Source of the DNA: Bacillota bacterium
GTDB taxonomy: Bacteria > Bacillota > UBA4882 > UBA8346
Direction of reading: 5' to 3'
Length of the DNA: 5,280 nucleotides
Assembly: GCA_003501335.1 (NCBI GenBank)
Contig: DNPQ01000449.1
Location: forward strand, 1 to 5,280
The position numbers were made by a program, and so were the translations under genes. Below the pieces are notes generated by a model. That model did not search any database and was not told the origin of the DNA. It saw only the letters and a program-made list of their open reading frames with translations. Positions 1 through 4,820 of this stretch are shown one piece after another; position 1 is the stretch's first letter, and every line of letters begins with the position of its first letter.

Positions 1-107
1 AGGAATTAATCAGTGAAATCATTCCCCGCAGCCAATTAAAAGAAATTCTCGAATTACTTAAACAAGGGAAGGCAACCGGTAAAGTTGTAGTGCTACCGAA
101 AGACTGA
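1..107 (+). CDS. C-terminal fragment of an MDR-family (alcohol dehydrogenase-like) oxidoreductase
   Basis: The open frame with codons from base 3 runs in from outside the window and ends at TGA (105-107), giving 34 residues. It ends in an amphipathic helix followed by GKATGKVVVLPKD. That pattern, a helix carrying the last residues of the catalytic domain and then G-K-x-x-G-K-V-V-V, is the usual C-terminus of zinc-dependent alcohol/polyol dehydrogenases of the medium-chain family. Only the tail is visible, so catalytic residues, cofactor preference and substrate cannot be judged. The next gene, 43 bases downstream on the same strand, is a complete member of the same superfamily. The two are therefore probably co-transcribed paralogues acting on related substrates. 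It could also be a quinone-oxidoreductase-type MDR protein. The family call rests on the C-terminal motif alone. Confidence 0.6.
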   Translation, partial: ELISEIIPRSQLKEILELLKQGKATGKVVVLPKD

Positions 108-150
108 CAGGTTTAAAGGTAAAAAATGTCAAGAAAGGACTTATACCTTC

Positions 151-1164
151 ATGAGAGCAATTAGATTTGACGGTAAATGCGGAGCCGAGCTGGTCGATAT
201 TCCGGTACCGGAGATTGAGGCTGAAGAAGCGTTAATTAAAGTAAAATATTGCGGTATTTGCGGCTCGGATATTGCAATTTATACCGGAAAAAATCCCCGG
301 GCCAAGATACCGGTTGTTCCGGGCCATGAATTGGTTGGTGAAATCGTGGCTATTCATGATAGCCACAACTCAGGCAATAAAATGGGAGACCGCGTAGCGG
401 TAATCCCCACACTGACTTGCGGTGTTTGTGAGCTATGCCGTAATGGAAAACGGCACTTATGCAAAACTTTGAAGTTTATCGGAATTCAAACCGAAGGTGG
501 TTTTGCCGAATATGTAAAGGTCCCGGTTTCCAGCCTGATTAAAATCCCGGAACAATTGGATTACGAAAAAGCGGTTCTGGTTGAACCTTTAGCTGTGGCA
601 GTTCATGCGGTTCGGTTGGCCAAAGTTGAGGTCGGCGATAGTGTGGCCATTATTGGAGCCGGCCCCATTGGAATATTGGTGGCGCTTATTGCCAAACTCT
701 CCGGCTGCCGGGTCAGGATCAGCGAGGTCTCCGACTTCCGGGTGGAGAATGCCTTAAAAATGGGACTGGATACAATCCGGGCCCGTCAAGATGATCCCGT
801 AAAGCGTATTTTAGCGGAAACCGAAGATCGCGGTGCTGATTTGGTTTTTGAATGCGTCGGTCATCCCAGTACTACCGAGCAAATGATTGAAATGGGACGT
901 TCGGAAGCGCAGCTCATTGTAGTGGGGGCTTTTAAAGAGGTTCCACCAGTCGATTTATTCCGGATGTCCCGTAAGGAACAATGGATGACTGCCTCATGGA
1001 CCTATACAGCCATTGACTTTGAACGGTCGATGCGGTTGTTGTTCCAGAATACTGCTTCATTTGAGCGAGTCATTAGTCATTTTATGCCCTTGGAGGAAAC
1101 TCATCAAGCGATGGAAATGGTAAAAAAAGCGGAGCAGACGATGAAAGTTGTGTTAAAGATTTAA
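151..1164 (+). CDS. Zinc-dependent MDR dehydrogenase, sorbitol/L-gulonate 5-dehydrogenase (RspB/YjjN)-like
   Basis: This is a cytoplasmic NAD(P)-dependent alcohol dehydrogenase of 337 residues, the usual length for the family. The N-terminal GroES-like domain carries the catalytic zinc ligands C37 (in CGICGSD), H59-E60 (PGHE) and E145 (VEPLAV). The structural zinc loop has C90, C93, C96 and C104. The Rossmann fold begins with GAGPIG at 169-174. An acidic residue (E192) near the end of its second strand favours NAD over NADP. The stretch IYTGKNPRAKIPVVPGHE resembles RspB and YjjN of Escherichia coli, the latter an L-galactonate oxidoreductase, so a sugar-acid or polyol is the likeliest substrate. 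Substrate specificity is inference. The ATG at 151 is preceded by AGAAAGGA (132-139). The gene follows another MDR gene by 43 bases and ends about 60 bases before a strong terminator, so it is probably the last gene of an operon. Confidence 0.9.
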   Translation: MRAIRFDGKCGAELVDIPVPEIEAEEALIKVKYCGICGSDIAIYTGKNPRAKIPVVPGHELVGEIVAIHDSHNSGNKMGDRVAVIPTLTCGVCELCRNGKRHLCKTLKFIGIQTEGGFAEYVKVPVSSLIKIPEQLDYEKAVLVEPLAVAVHAVRLAKVEVGDSVAIIGAGPIGILVALIAKLSGCRVRISEVSDFRVENALKMGLDTIRARQDDPVKRILAETEDRGADLVFECVGHPSTTEQMIEMGRSEAQLIVVGAFKEVPPVDLFRMSRKEQWMTASWTYTAIDFERSMRLLFQNTASFERVISHFMPLEETHQAMEMVKKAEQTMKVVLKI

Positions 1165-1225
1165 AAGTTTCAAGGTAACAACCGTTTAGGAGAGAGTGGT
1201 TTGGATAAATTGTTCCCATCGTTCT

Positions 1226-1266
1226 TAGGTCCTTTATCAAATTTTGATTAAGGATCTATTTTTTTT
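1226..1266 (+). terminator. Intrinsic terminator after the MDR dehydrogenase operon
   Basis: The left arm GGTCCTTTATCA (1228-1239) pairs with TGATTAAGGATC (1245-1256), with one mismatch and one G-U pair. Two A-T pairs extend the base. The loop is five bases. The hairpin is followed by a run of eight T (1259-1266). It lies about 60 bases after the dehydrogenase stop codon, which is the expected place for the operon end. Confidence 0.85.
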
Positions 1267-1570
1267 CATAAGTGAAATGGAGAAAAAATTACTTTTGTGA
1301 GAGAAATAAATTTTTATTGAAGAAAAAGATTAATTTTGAGGTTGGATTGATCATTTGGGTGTTGGAAAATTTGATCATCGGTTTTTAAATTTATCTATCC
1401 CTAAACCAGAACTTGAGTCTCCGTTTTTGGGGGATTGGTTTTTAAGCGGCCGCTGTTGTTTGATAGGCAGCGTTTTAAGTCCCCCCGGCACTTCATTGGC
1501 ACTTTTCCTTTCGAAAAAGGGTTCATTTCCTAAGCTATGGCTGATTTTTTGGTTTGAAGCGTTTCAAAAT
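1267..1570. other. Intergenic stretch without a convincing gene
   Basis: Between the operon terminator and the putative promoter near 1610 I find no supported protein gene. A plus-strand frame opens with TTG at 1355 and closes at 1603. It has no SD, a composition unlike a folded protein (many F, W, S, P), and overlaps regulatory-looking repeats. The first 100 bases are AT-rich. From about 1481 the sequence holds GGCACTT repeats and a small perfect hairpin, CCTTT-CGAA-AAAGG (1507-1520). The best reading is a long upstream regulatory region for the gene at 1825, or the remnant of a lost gene. Confidence 0.45.
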
Positions 1571-1590
1571 TCCCGGCACTTTTCTGGCAC
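1487..1590. repeat. Two pairs of phased GGCAC(TT) direct repeats
   Basis: GGCACTT occurs at 1487-1493, 1498-1504 and 1575-1581, and GGCAC at 1586-1590. Within each pair the copies are 11 bases apart, and the two pairs are 88 bases apart (eight times 11), so all four lie on about the same face of the helix. Each pair also satisfies the GG-N10-GC core of a sigma-54 promoter (CGGCACT-N4-TGGCA), although the -12 box differs from TTGC. They could be sites for a regulator, two sigma-54-like promoters, or a partial duplication. The repeats are seen directly; any function is inference. Confidence 0.5.
1553..1568. promoter_or_regulatory. LacI-family operator-like palindrome
   Basis: TTTGAAGCGTTTCAAA is a 16-base palindrome with 14 symmetric positions and a central CG, the layout bound by LacI/GalR-type repressors. 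It matches the CcpA cre consensus only partly (about 10 of 14 positions). It lies about 40 bases upstream of the extended -10 at 1607-1615 and just before the second GGCAC pair. Function is inferred from symmetry alone. Confidence 0.3.
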
Positions 1591-1606
1591 CCATTGTCCG
1601 TAAAAA

Positions 1607-1615
1607 TGTGATAAT
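1607..1615 (+). promoter_or_regulatory. Candidate extended -10 promoter for the 1825 gene leader
   Basis: TGTGATAAT contains TG-n-GATAAT, an extended -10 element one base from the TATAAT consensus. No good -35 sits 17 bases upstream; TGGCAC at 1585-1590 is 19 bases away. Transcription would start near 1622 and pass through two terminators before reaching the gene at 1825. Confidence 0.4.
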
Positions 1616-1664
1616 ATGGTAACAGGTAAAAAAAGTTCCAGGGGGAAAAATCCAATTCATTCTC

Positions 1665-1693
1665 AAACGTCACGGAGGACCGGGCGTTTTTTT
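1665..1693 (+). terminator. Intrinsic terminator 1 in the leader of the 1825 gene
   Basis: AAACGTCACGG (1665-1675) pairs with CCGGGCGTTT (1680-1689) around an AGGA loop, with one bulged A and one G-U pair. The hairpin runs into seven T (1687-1693). It lies downstream of the candidate promoter and 130 bases before the next start codon, so it would shorten the leader transcript to about 70 bases. Confidence 0.7.
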
Positions 1694-1763
1694 ACGGGCT
1701 TTTATGAAAAAACGGGACTGAACTGGAACCGTAAATTTCAAATCGAATATTGACCATCCATTG

Positions 1764-1795
1764 AAAGAGCGACGTTTATCGTAAGCTCTTTTTTT
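1764..1795 (+). terminator. Intrinsic terminator 2 immediately before the 1825 gene
   Basis: AAAGAGC (1764-1770) pairs with GCTCTTT (1785-1791). Inside this, ACG pairs with CGT around TTTAT. Seven T (1789-1795) follow. The hairpin ends only 12 bases before the SD of the downstream gene. It is therefore either the end of an upstream short RNA or an attenuator controlling the downstream gene. Confidence 0.7.
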
Positions 1796-1824
1796 ATGGT
1801 CTATTGAAAGGAGGTGAAACCAAA

Positions 1825-2253
1825 ATGGCCACATTTGCTACGCGGCTGATTGCCGTCAAAAATATGCTGGCGGGACTCAACGCCCATGTCAGCGAACTTA
1901 GTAAGAGAGGATATACTCCGGAAGTCCTCGACCAAATGAGCACTTTATACGAACAAGCAATCAAGCGGGATGATAATCGCAACGCCCTTAAGGCCCGCAG
2001 TCGAGAAGAGACTGCCCAGGCGGAGAAGACGATGGGTGACTTGGAGAGGCTATGCAGCGATGCCAAAAAATTAGTTCGCATGGGCTACCCGAGGAGACCT
2101 GGCCCGAGTGCGGGTTCAGAAAAGGCGAGTATTCCAGTAAAGTTGCCCCGGCACCGGCCGGGAAAGAAGACGGTCTGGCTGGCTAAACAGGACAGCCGCA
2201 ATCCGGCAGTTCCCCGCCACCAAGCGGGAGACTGTCGGGTTGATAAAAAATGA
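1825..2253 (+). CDS. Hypothetical helical protein, apparently frameshifted near its C-terminus
   Basis: I do not recognise a named family. The first 86 residues are charged and helix-rich, probably a coiled coil (about 8-85), with no signal peptide or membrane segment. The start is the ATG at 1825, because a near-perfect SD, AAAGGAGGTGA, lies at 1807-1817; a TTG at 1804 is upstream of that SD. After M86 the frame turns into a basic, proline-rich tail (from GYPRRPG) with no helical character, ending at 2253 for 142 residues. In the -1 frame the same bases encode LPEETWPECGF and on to AG, with a stop at 2184-2186. That reads as a natural continuation and gives a protein of about 120 residues. 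One base therefore seems missing around 2080-2085. A strong hairpin (2203-2238) follows the restored stop but would lie inside the unshifted frame. The gene stands alone behind two terminators. That it is coding is likely; its function is unknown. Confidence 0.7.
   Translation: MATFATRLIAVKNMLAGLNAHVSELSKRGYTPEVLDQMSTLYEQAIKRDDNRNALKARSREETAQAEKTMGDLERLCSDAKKLVRMGYPRRPGPSAGSEKASIPVKLPRHRPGKKTVWLAKQDSRNPAVPRHQAGDCRVDKK
2203..2238. repeat. Strong GC-rich hairpin after the restored stop of the 1825 gene
   Basis: CCGGCAGTTCCCCGC (2203-2217) faces GCGGGAGACTGTCGG (2224-2238) around the loop CACCAA. Fourteen of 15 positions pair, two as G-U, with one C-A mismatch. There is no T run on either side, so it is not a standard intrinsic terminator. 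It may stabilise the mRNA 3' end, or be a small dispersed palindromic repeat. Confidence 0.55.
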
Positions 2254-2455
2254 TGCGTGATTCAGATTAAAAGTGAAAGACTGTTTGGGAGCTTGTGAGT
2301 TGTTTCACCCCAGTCAAAGGTGCGCATGGAAGAACAAGATAACCCGTGAAGTTTGATATGCATGATTGAATGATTTTTGAACATGTTTTGATAAGAATGC
2401 CATAGTTATTCCATAAGGCAGGGATTATTGAATCGGTGTGGAATAAGCGAAATAA
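2254..2455. other. Intergenic stretch, no supported gene
   Basis: Neither strand shows a frame with both an SD and protein-like composition. A 27-residue frame opens with GTG at 2273 and lacks an SD. A minus-strand frame across 2267-2506 also has no SD and overlaps the next promoter. A weak dyad, TGCCATA (2398-2404) and TAAGGCA (2414-2420), is the only other structure seen. Confidence 0.4.
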
Positions 2456-2466
2456 TATAATATTAT
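2452..2466 (+). promoter_or_regulatory. Promoter -10 for the DUF952 gene, within an AT palindrome
   Basis: A perfect TATAAT lies at 2456-2461. The -35 17-18 bases upstream is poor (around 2432-2438). The -10 sits in a 15-base perfect inverted repeat, ATAATAT-A-ATATTAT (2452-2466), so a repressor could cover it. A start of transcription near 2468 places the ATG at 2465 outside the message, which supports the start at 2528. Confidence 0.5.
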
Positions 2467-2527
2467 GGGAATTTTTAAAATAACTGGTTTCATGGATAGA
2501 GTGCAATATAGAAAAGGTGGTCAGGCA

Positions 2528-2878
2528 ATGATTATTTTACATACTTTGAAAAAAAGTGATTGGGAAAAATACAGGAACAATCGAACATATGGCCGGTTTT
2601 CTCTTGATCAATGTGGATTTATTCATTGCTCCGCTGTAAAAGAGGTAGTCGATGTCGCCAACAGTCATTTTTCCGGAATGGAAGCTGTGGTATTGTTATG
2701 TATTGATCCATCAAAAGTTACAGCCCAAATAAAATGGGAGGATCTGGACAATTGCGGGACAAAATTCCCCCATATCTATGGAGAATTGAATTTAGATGCC
2801 GTGGTTGAGGTAATCGATTTTCCCACCGGTGATGATGGAACTTTTATTTTACCCAGTCAATTGGAAAAGTATCAGTGA
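2528..2878 (+). CDS. DUF952 family protein
   Basis: This is a soluble protein of 116 residues, the normal size for DUF952 (COG3502), a small single-domain family of unproven biochemical function. The hallmarks are present: an N-terminal strand MIILHTL, the motif GFIHCS (30-35), a V-L-L-C-I-D strand (55-60), and FPHIYGELNLDAV (80-92), followed by V-I-D-F-P. H33 and H82 are the conserved histidines expected near the presumed active pocket. The ATG at 2528 is chosen because AAAGGTGG (2513-2520) precedes it at good spacing. An in-frame ATG at 2465 has no SD, adds 21 residues that fit nothing in the family, and lies before the predicted transcript start. It is the first gene of a co-directional run, with the next gene 73 bases downstream. 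The family call is firm; the role is unknown. Confidence 0.85.
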   Translation: MIILHTLKKSDWEKYRNNRTYGRFSLDQCGFIHCSAVKEVVDVANSHFSGMEAVVLLCIDPSKVTAQIKWEDLDNCGTKFPHIYGELNLDAVVEVIDFPTGDDGTFILPSQLEKYQ

Positions 2879-2951
2879 TAGGACAATGCGATGACGACAC
2901 GGAATTTAGAGCTCTTTTAATAATCAAGCCCAAGAAATAAGGAGAAATGGA

Positions 2952-3428
2952 ATGTTTGAGATACTATTTTTAATGTCCTTTACCCTTCATAACCTGGAAG
3001 AAGCTATTTGGCTACCCAAATGGTCGAAATCCGCGGGTAAATACCATCCCCAAGTCACCAATAATGAGTTCCATTTCGCATTATTCATCATAACGATTTT
3101 TGGCTATATTGTAACATCCCTGTTTTTATCGGTAGGACACTTTAATGAGATTTTAAAGTATATCTATTTGGGATTCATCCTGATGATGTGTTTGAATGCA
3201 CTCTTTCCTCATTTTTTGGCAACCATTACTCTTAAGAGGTATGCACCCGGCACTCTGACAGGTCTGTTTTTGAACCTGCCTATAGGTTTATTTGTCGTGG
3301 TTGGAATTTATGGGAGAGATCTTGAATTTTTTAAATTAATAGTCGGGGGGATTATAGTAACTGGAGTAATATGGATTTCCTTACCTCCCTTATTTAAGCT
3401 TGGGAAAAAATTAATTGATGAGTATTAA
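2952..3428 (+). CDS. HXXEE domain membrane protein
   Basis: This integral membrane protein of 158 residues belongs to the HXXEE family, whose members have a few membrane helices and the name-giving motif. Here the motif is H13-N-L-E16-E17, at the end of the first hydrophobic segment (1-18). Further segments lie at about 42-62, 66-87, 101-120 and 126-147. A second conserved block runs from NALFPH (82-87) to RYAPG (96-100), where a histidine and an arginine could join H13, E16 and E17 in a polar or metal-binding site. That site is an inference, since no activity is established for the family as far as I know. The start ATG follows TAAGGAG (2938-2944) at seven bases. No terminator separates it from the genes on either side, so co-transcription with the DUF952 and methyltransferase genes is likely. 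Confidence 0.85.
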   Translation: MFEILFLMSFTLHNLEEAIWLPKWSKSAGKYHPQVTNNEFHFALFIITIFGYIVTSLFLSVGHFNEILKYIYLGFILMMCLNALFPHFLATITLKRYAPGTLTGLFLNLPIGLFVVVGIYGRDLEFFKLIVGGIIVTGVIWISLPPLFKLGKKLIDEY

Positions 3429-3466
3429 TATGAATATGGTAAAAACAAATGAAAGAGGGAGAGGAA

Positions 3467-4102
3467 ATGCCTGGAACCGTATGGGATAATATTTATAAAA
3501 CATATTTAGCAGGGGGACCAGCCTGGGCCACTCTTCAAGATGATCTTCATCCCTGCTTTGTCTCCTTCATCGAGAAATCGGCGTTTCCGCACAAGCATGC
3601 CTTGGATATAGGATGTGGAGCGGGCAAGTATCTAAAGTACCTTCAGCTCAAAGGATTCCGGACGTCAGGACTTGATTCCAGCGAGTCCGCAGTGGAAATG
3701 ACCAAAGATTTACTGGGAGACCAAGGAAAGATTATTCTGGCGGATATGTATGAATATCAATATCCGTCCAATACCTATGATCTAATCATTTCTCATGCAA
3801 CGCTTCATCATGGAATGAAGAAGGACGTGGTTACCTTGCTGGATAAGATATTTGAGGCACTCGTGAAAGATGGTAAAATATTTCTATCCCTGCCCAGTGA
3901 CGATTGTATCAAAAATTGGGCGATGATGGCCAAGCACGAAACTCTTGAAGATGGAACGTGCATCCCTTTGTGCGGCCCGGAAAAGGGATTGCCCCATTCG
4001 TTTTATGCGAAAGAAGAAGTTGATCGGTTGTTTTCCCGGTATGTCAATTTGGAGACAGAGATCGATGAGTGCGGCAGATGGGTTATTCAAGGTGAGAAAT
4101 AG
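3467..4102 (+). CDS. Class I SAM-dependent methyltransferase
   Basis: This soluble protein of 211 residues has a seven-stranded (Rossmann-like) methyltransferase domain. Motif I is LDIGCGAGKY (46-55), the glycine-rich loop that holds S-adenosylmethionine. The acidic residue at the end of the second strand is D70 (in GLDSSESAV), which usually binds the ribose hydroxyls. D93 in LADM sits where the adenine-side contact is expected. DLIISHATLHH (105-115) is motif IV/post-II, and an FLSLPSDD strand follows. The layout resembles methyltransferases of small molecules, but the acceptor cannot be told from sequence. The ATG at 3467 is preferred because the purine-rich SD AGAGGGAGAGGA ends just before it. 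An in-frame ATG at 3449 lies upstream of that SD. It starts 38 bases after the HXXEE gene and is followed 57 bases later by the tautomerase gene. Confidence 0.88.
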   Translation: MPGTVWDNIYKTYLAGGPAWATLQDDLHPCFVSFIEKSAFPHKHALDIGCGAGKYLKYLQLKGFRTSGLDSSESAVEMTKDLLGDQGKIILADMYEYQYPSNTYDLIISHATLHHGMKKDVVTLLDKIFEALVKDGKIFLSLPSDDCIKNWAMMAKHETLEDGTCIPLCGPEKGLPHSFYAKEEVDRLFSRYVNLETEIDECGRWVIQGEK

Positions 4103-4159
4103 TCAAATGCCAAATGAACAGGGCAATGAAGGAGTAAAATCCAAGAAGGGGGAAATCAA

Positions 4160-4375
4160 ATGCCGTTTGTCAATGTAAAGCTGGTGAAAGGGCAAATAAC
4201 TTCGGATCAAAGGCAAGATATTATTGCCGGTCTAACGGAATTAATTGTCAAGGTCATGGGAAGAGAGAGAGAGCTTATTGTGATTATTCTCGACGAATTG
4301 GAAAAAATCAATGGGCCATCGGCGGTAAAACCATTGAACAGGCAGAGGATAATGCCCGAAAGGTATCCTTCGTGA
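4160..4375 (+). CDS. 4-oxalocrotonate tautomerase-like protein, N-terminal domain (frameshifted)
   Basis: The protein starts MPFVNVKL, with Pro2 becoming the N-terminal catalytic proline after Met removal, as in the tautomerase superfamily. The beta-alpha-beta fold follows, and I-V-I-I-L-D-E-L leads to the point where the family has an N-W-x-I-G-G motif. In this frame the protein instead reads INGPSAVKPLN and stops at 4375. One frame back, the bases from 4312 read W-A-I-G-G-K-T-I-E-Q-A-E and continue open into the next domain. One base is therefore missing around 4302-4314, and the true product is probably a fused protein of about 136 residues. Counting the proline as residue 1, the positions of Arg11 and Arg39 of classical 4-oxalocrotonate tautomerase are occupied by Gln11 and, by my alignment, Val40. 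The natural substrate is therefore probably different. The start is well supported by AAGGGGGA (4146-4153). Confidence 0.75.
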   Translation: MPFVNVKLVKGQITSDQRQDIIAGLTELIVKVMGRERELIVIILDELEKINGPSAVKPLNRQRIMPERYPS

Positions 4376-4566
4376 GTATCAAGATCTCCAAGGGTACCAG
4401 CAATCCGGAAGAAATGGCCAAGATGATGGGAGAAACTAAAAATTTGCTGGCGAAGATTTTGGGTAATTGCGAAGAAGCAAACTATTTTATCATCGATGAG
4501 CTGAACCCTGATGCCTGGGGACTTGATGGGATATCAATGACTATCCGGAATAAAATTTCGAAATAA
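4372..4566 (+). CDS. Tautomerase-like C-terminal domain, detached by a frameshift
   Basis: From GTG 4372 this frame gives 64 residues with the same beta-alpha-beta pattern as the preceding domain. DELNPDAWGLDG aligns without gaps to the upstream DELEKINWAIGG once the frame is restored, so it is a second tautomerase repeat. It overlaps the upstream stop (GTGA). No good SD lies before the GTG, and an independently translated product would begin M-S-I-K and lack the catalytic proline. The open frame extends upstream to 4312 with meaningful sequence, so this is best read as the second half of a two-domain protein. A second domain without its own N-terminal proline would be structural, helping to assemble the oligomer. 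Translational coupling at GTGA is the alternative if the sequence is correct. Confidence 0.65.
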   Translation: MSIKISKGTSNPEEMAKMMGETKNLLAKILGNCEEANYFIIDELNPDAWGLDGISMTIRNKISK

Positions 4567-4582
4567 CCGCCGGAGGGGGCGG
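4567..4582 (+). other. Short GC hairpin after the tautomerase stop
   Basis: CCGCC (4567-4571) pairs with GGCGG (4578-4582) around GGAGGG, directly after the stop codon. No T run follows, so it would be a weak terminator or an RNA-stabilising end. The GC-rich patch 4567-4590 stands out from its AT-rich surroundings. Confidence 0.35.
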
Positions 4583-4590
4583 GGCTACCC

Positions 4591-4687
4591 TAAAAGTAAA
4601 TATGAAAACATGAAATACAATCTATCGAAATCGGATATCCTTTTGATAAATCATAGATTGTATTTCTTCATGTTGAGTGTACTTTTA
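4591..4687. repeat. Long imperfect inverted repeat, possible bidirectional terminator or MITE-like palindrome
   Basis: The inner stem is AAATACAATCTAT (4613-4625) with its exact complement at 4653-4665. It extends outward after a three-base bulge by AACATG (4607-4612) with CATGTT (4669-4674). The ends are TAAAAGTA (4591-4598) and TACTTTTA (4680-4687), separated from the inner stem by an internal loop. The apical loop is 27 bases. It lies between convergent genes, so a bidirectional terminator is reasonable, but no clean T run follows the inner stem. The structure is seen directly; whether it is a mobile miniature element is unproven. Confidence 0.55.
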
Positions 4688-4820
4688 AGACAGCCACGAG
4701 AGAGAGGCCATTTTCGTTTCGCTCCATAGAGAACAATAGGGTATTGGCTGAAGAACGCAACGAATTTGCCGCTTGGGTGCAACTATCGATACATTCCTGG
4801 ATTTGCTGTGGACTGCTCAA
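4668..4820 (-). CDS. Small hypothetical protein with a perfect Shine-Dalgarno and TTG start
   Basis: On the minus strand AGGAGGTGA (4836-4828) matches the 16S rRNA 3' end over nine bases. Seven bases later comes TTG at 4820-4818, opening a 50-residue frame that ends at 4668. A longer version of the frame from TTG 4895 has no SD and reads through the SD itself, so the short form is preferred. The product begins MSSPQQIQECIDSCTQAAN and looks like one amphipathic helix with C10 and C14 spaced C-x3-C, followed by a short hydrophobic end. I do not recognise a family. It is convergent with the tautomerase gene and divergent from the MFS gene. Its last codons overlap one arm of the 4591-4687 palindrome, so its natural C-terminus may have been replaced. 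No convincing promoter is seen upstream. Confidence 0.45.
   Translation of the reverse strand: MSSPQQIQECIDSCTQAANSLRSSANTLLFSMERNENGLSLVAVLKVHST

Noticed and set aside
1553..1568. A true CcpA cre site
   Set aside because: Only about 10 of 14 consensus positions match and both outer TG/CA pairs are displaced, so only a generic LacI-type operator is suggested.
1355..1603. 82-codon plus-strand frame starting with TTG
   Set aside because: No SD, unusual composition, and it overlaps the phased repeats and palindrome; nothing recognisable in the translation.
1794..2081. Minus-strand frame opposite the helical protein gene
   Set aside because: It is the antisense shadow of the 1825 gene, which has a near-perfect SD; the antisense frame has no start signal.
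2273..2356. 27-residue frame from GTG on the plus strand
   Set aside because: No SD and no promoter; length is within chance expectation.
2267..2506. 79-codon minus-strand frame
   Set aside because: No SD, overlaps the DUF952 promoter, and the translation shows no family features.
2879..2951. Terminator between the DUF952 and HXXEE genes (AGAGCTCT followed by TTTT)
   Set aside because: The palindrome has no room for a loop and is too short to form a stable hairpin.
3884..4178. Additional frames on both strands over the methyltransferase 3' end
   Set aside because: They overlap a clear methyltransferase gene, lack SD sites and show no domain features.
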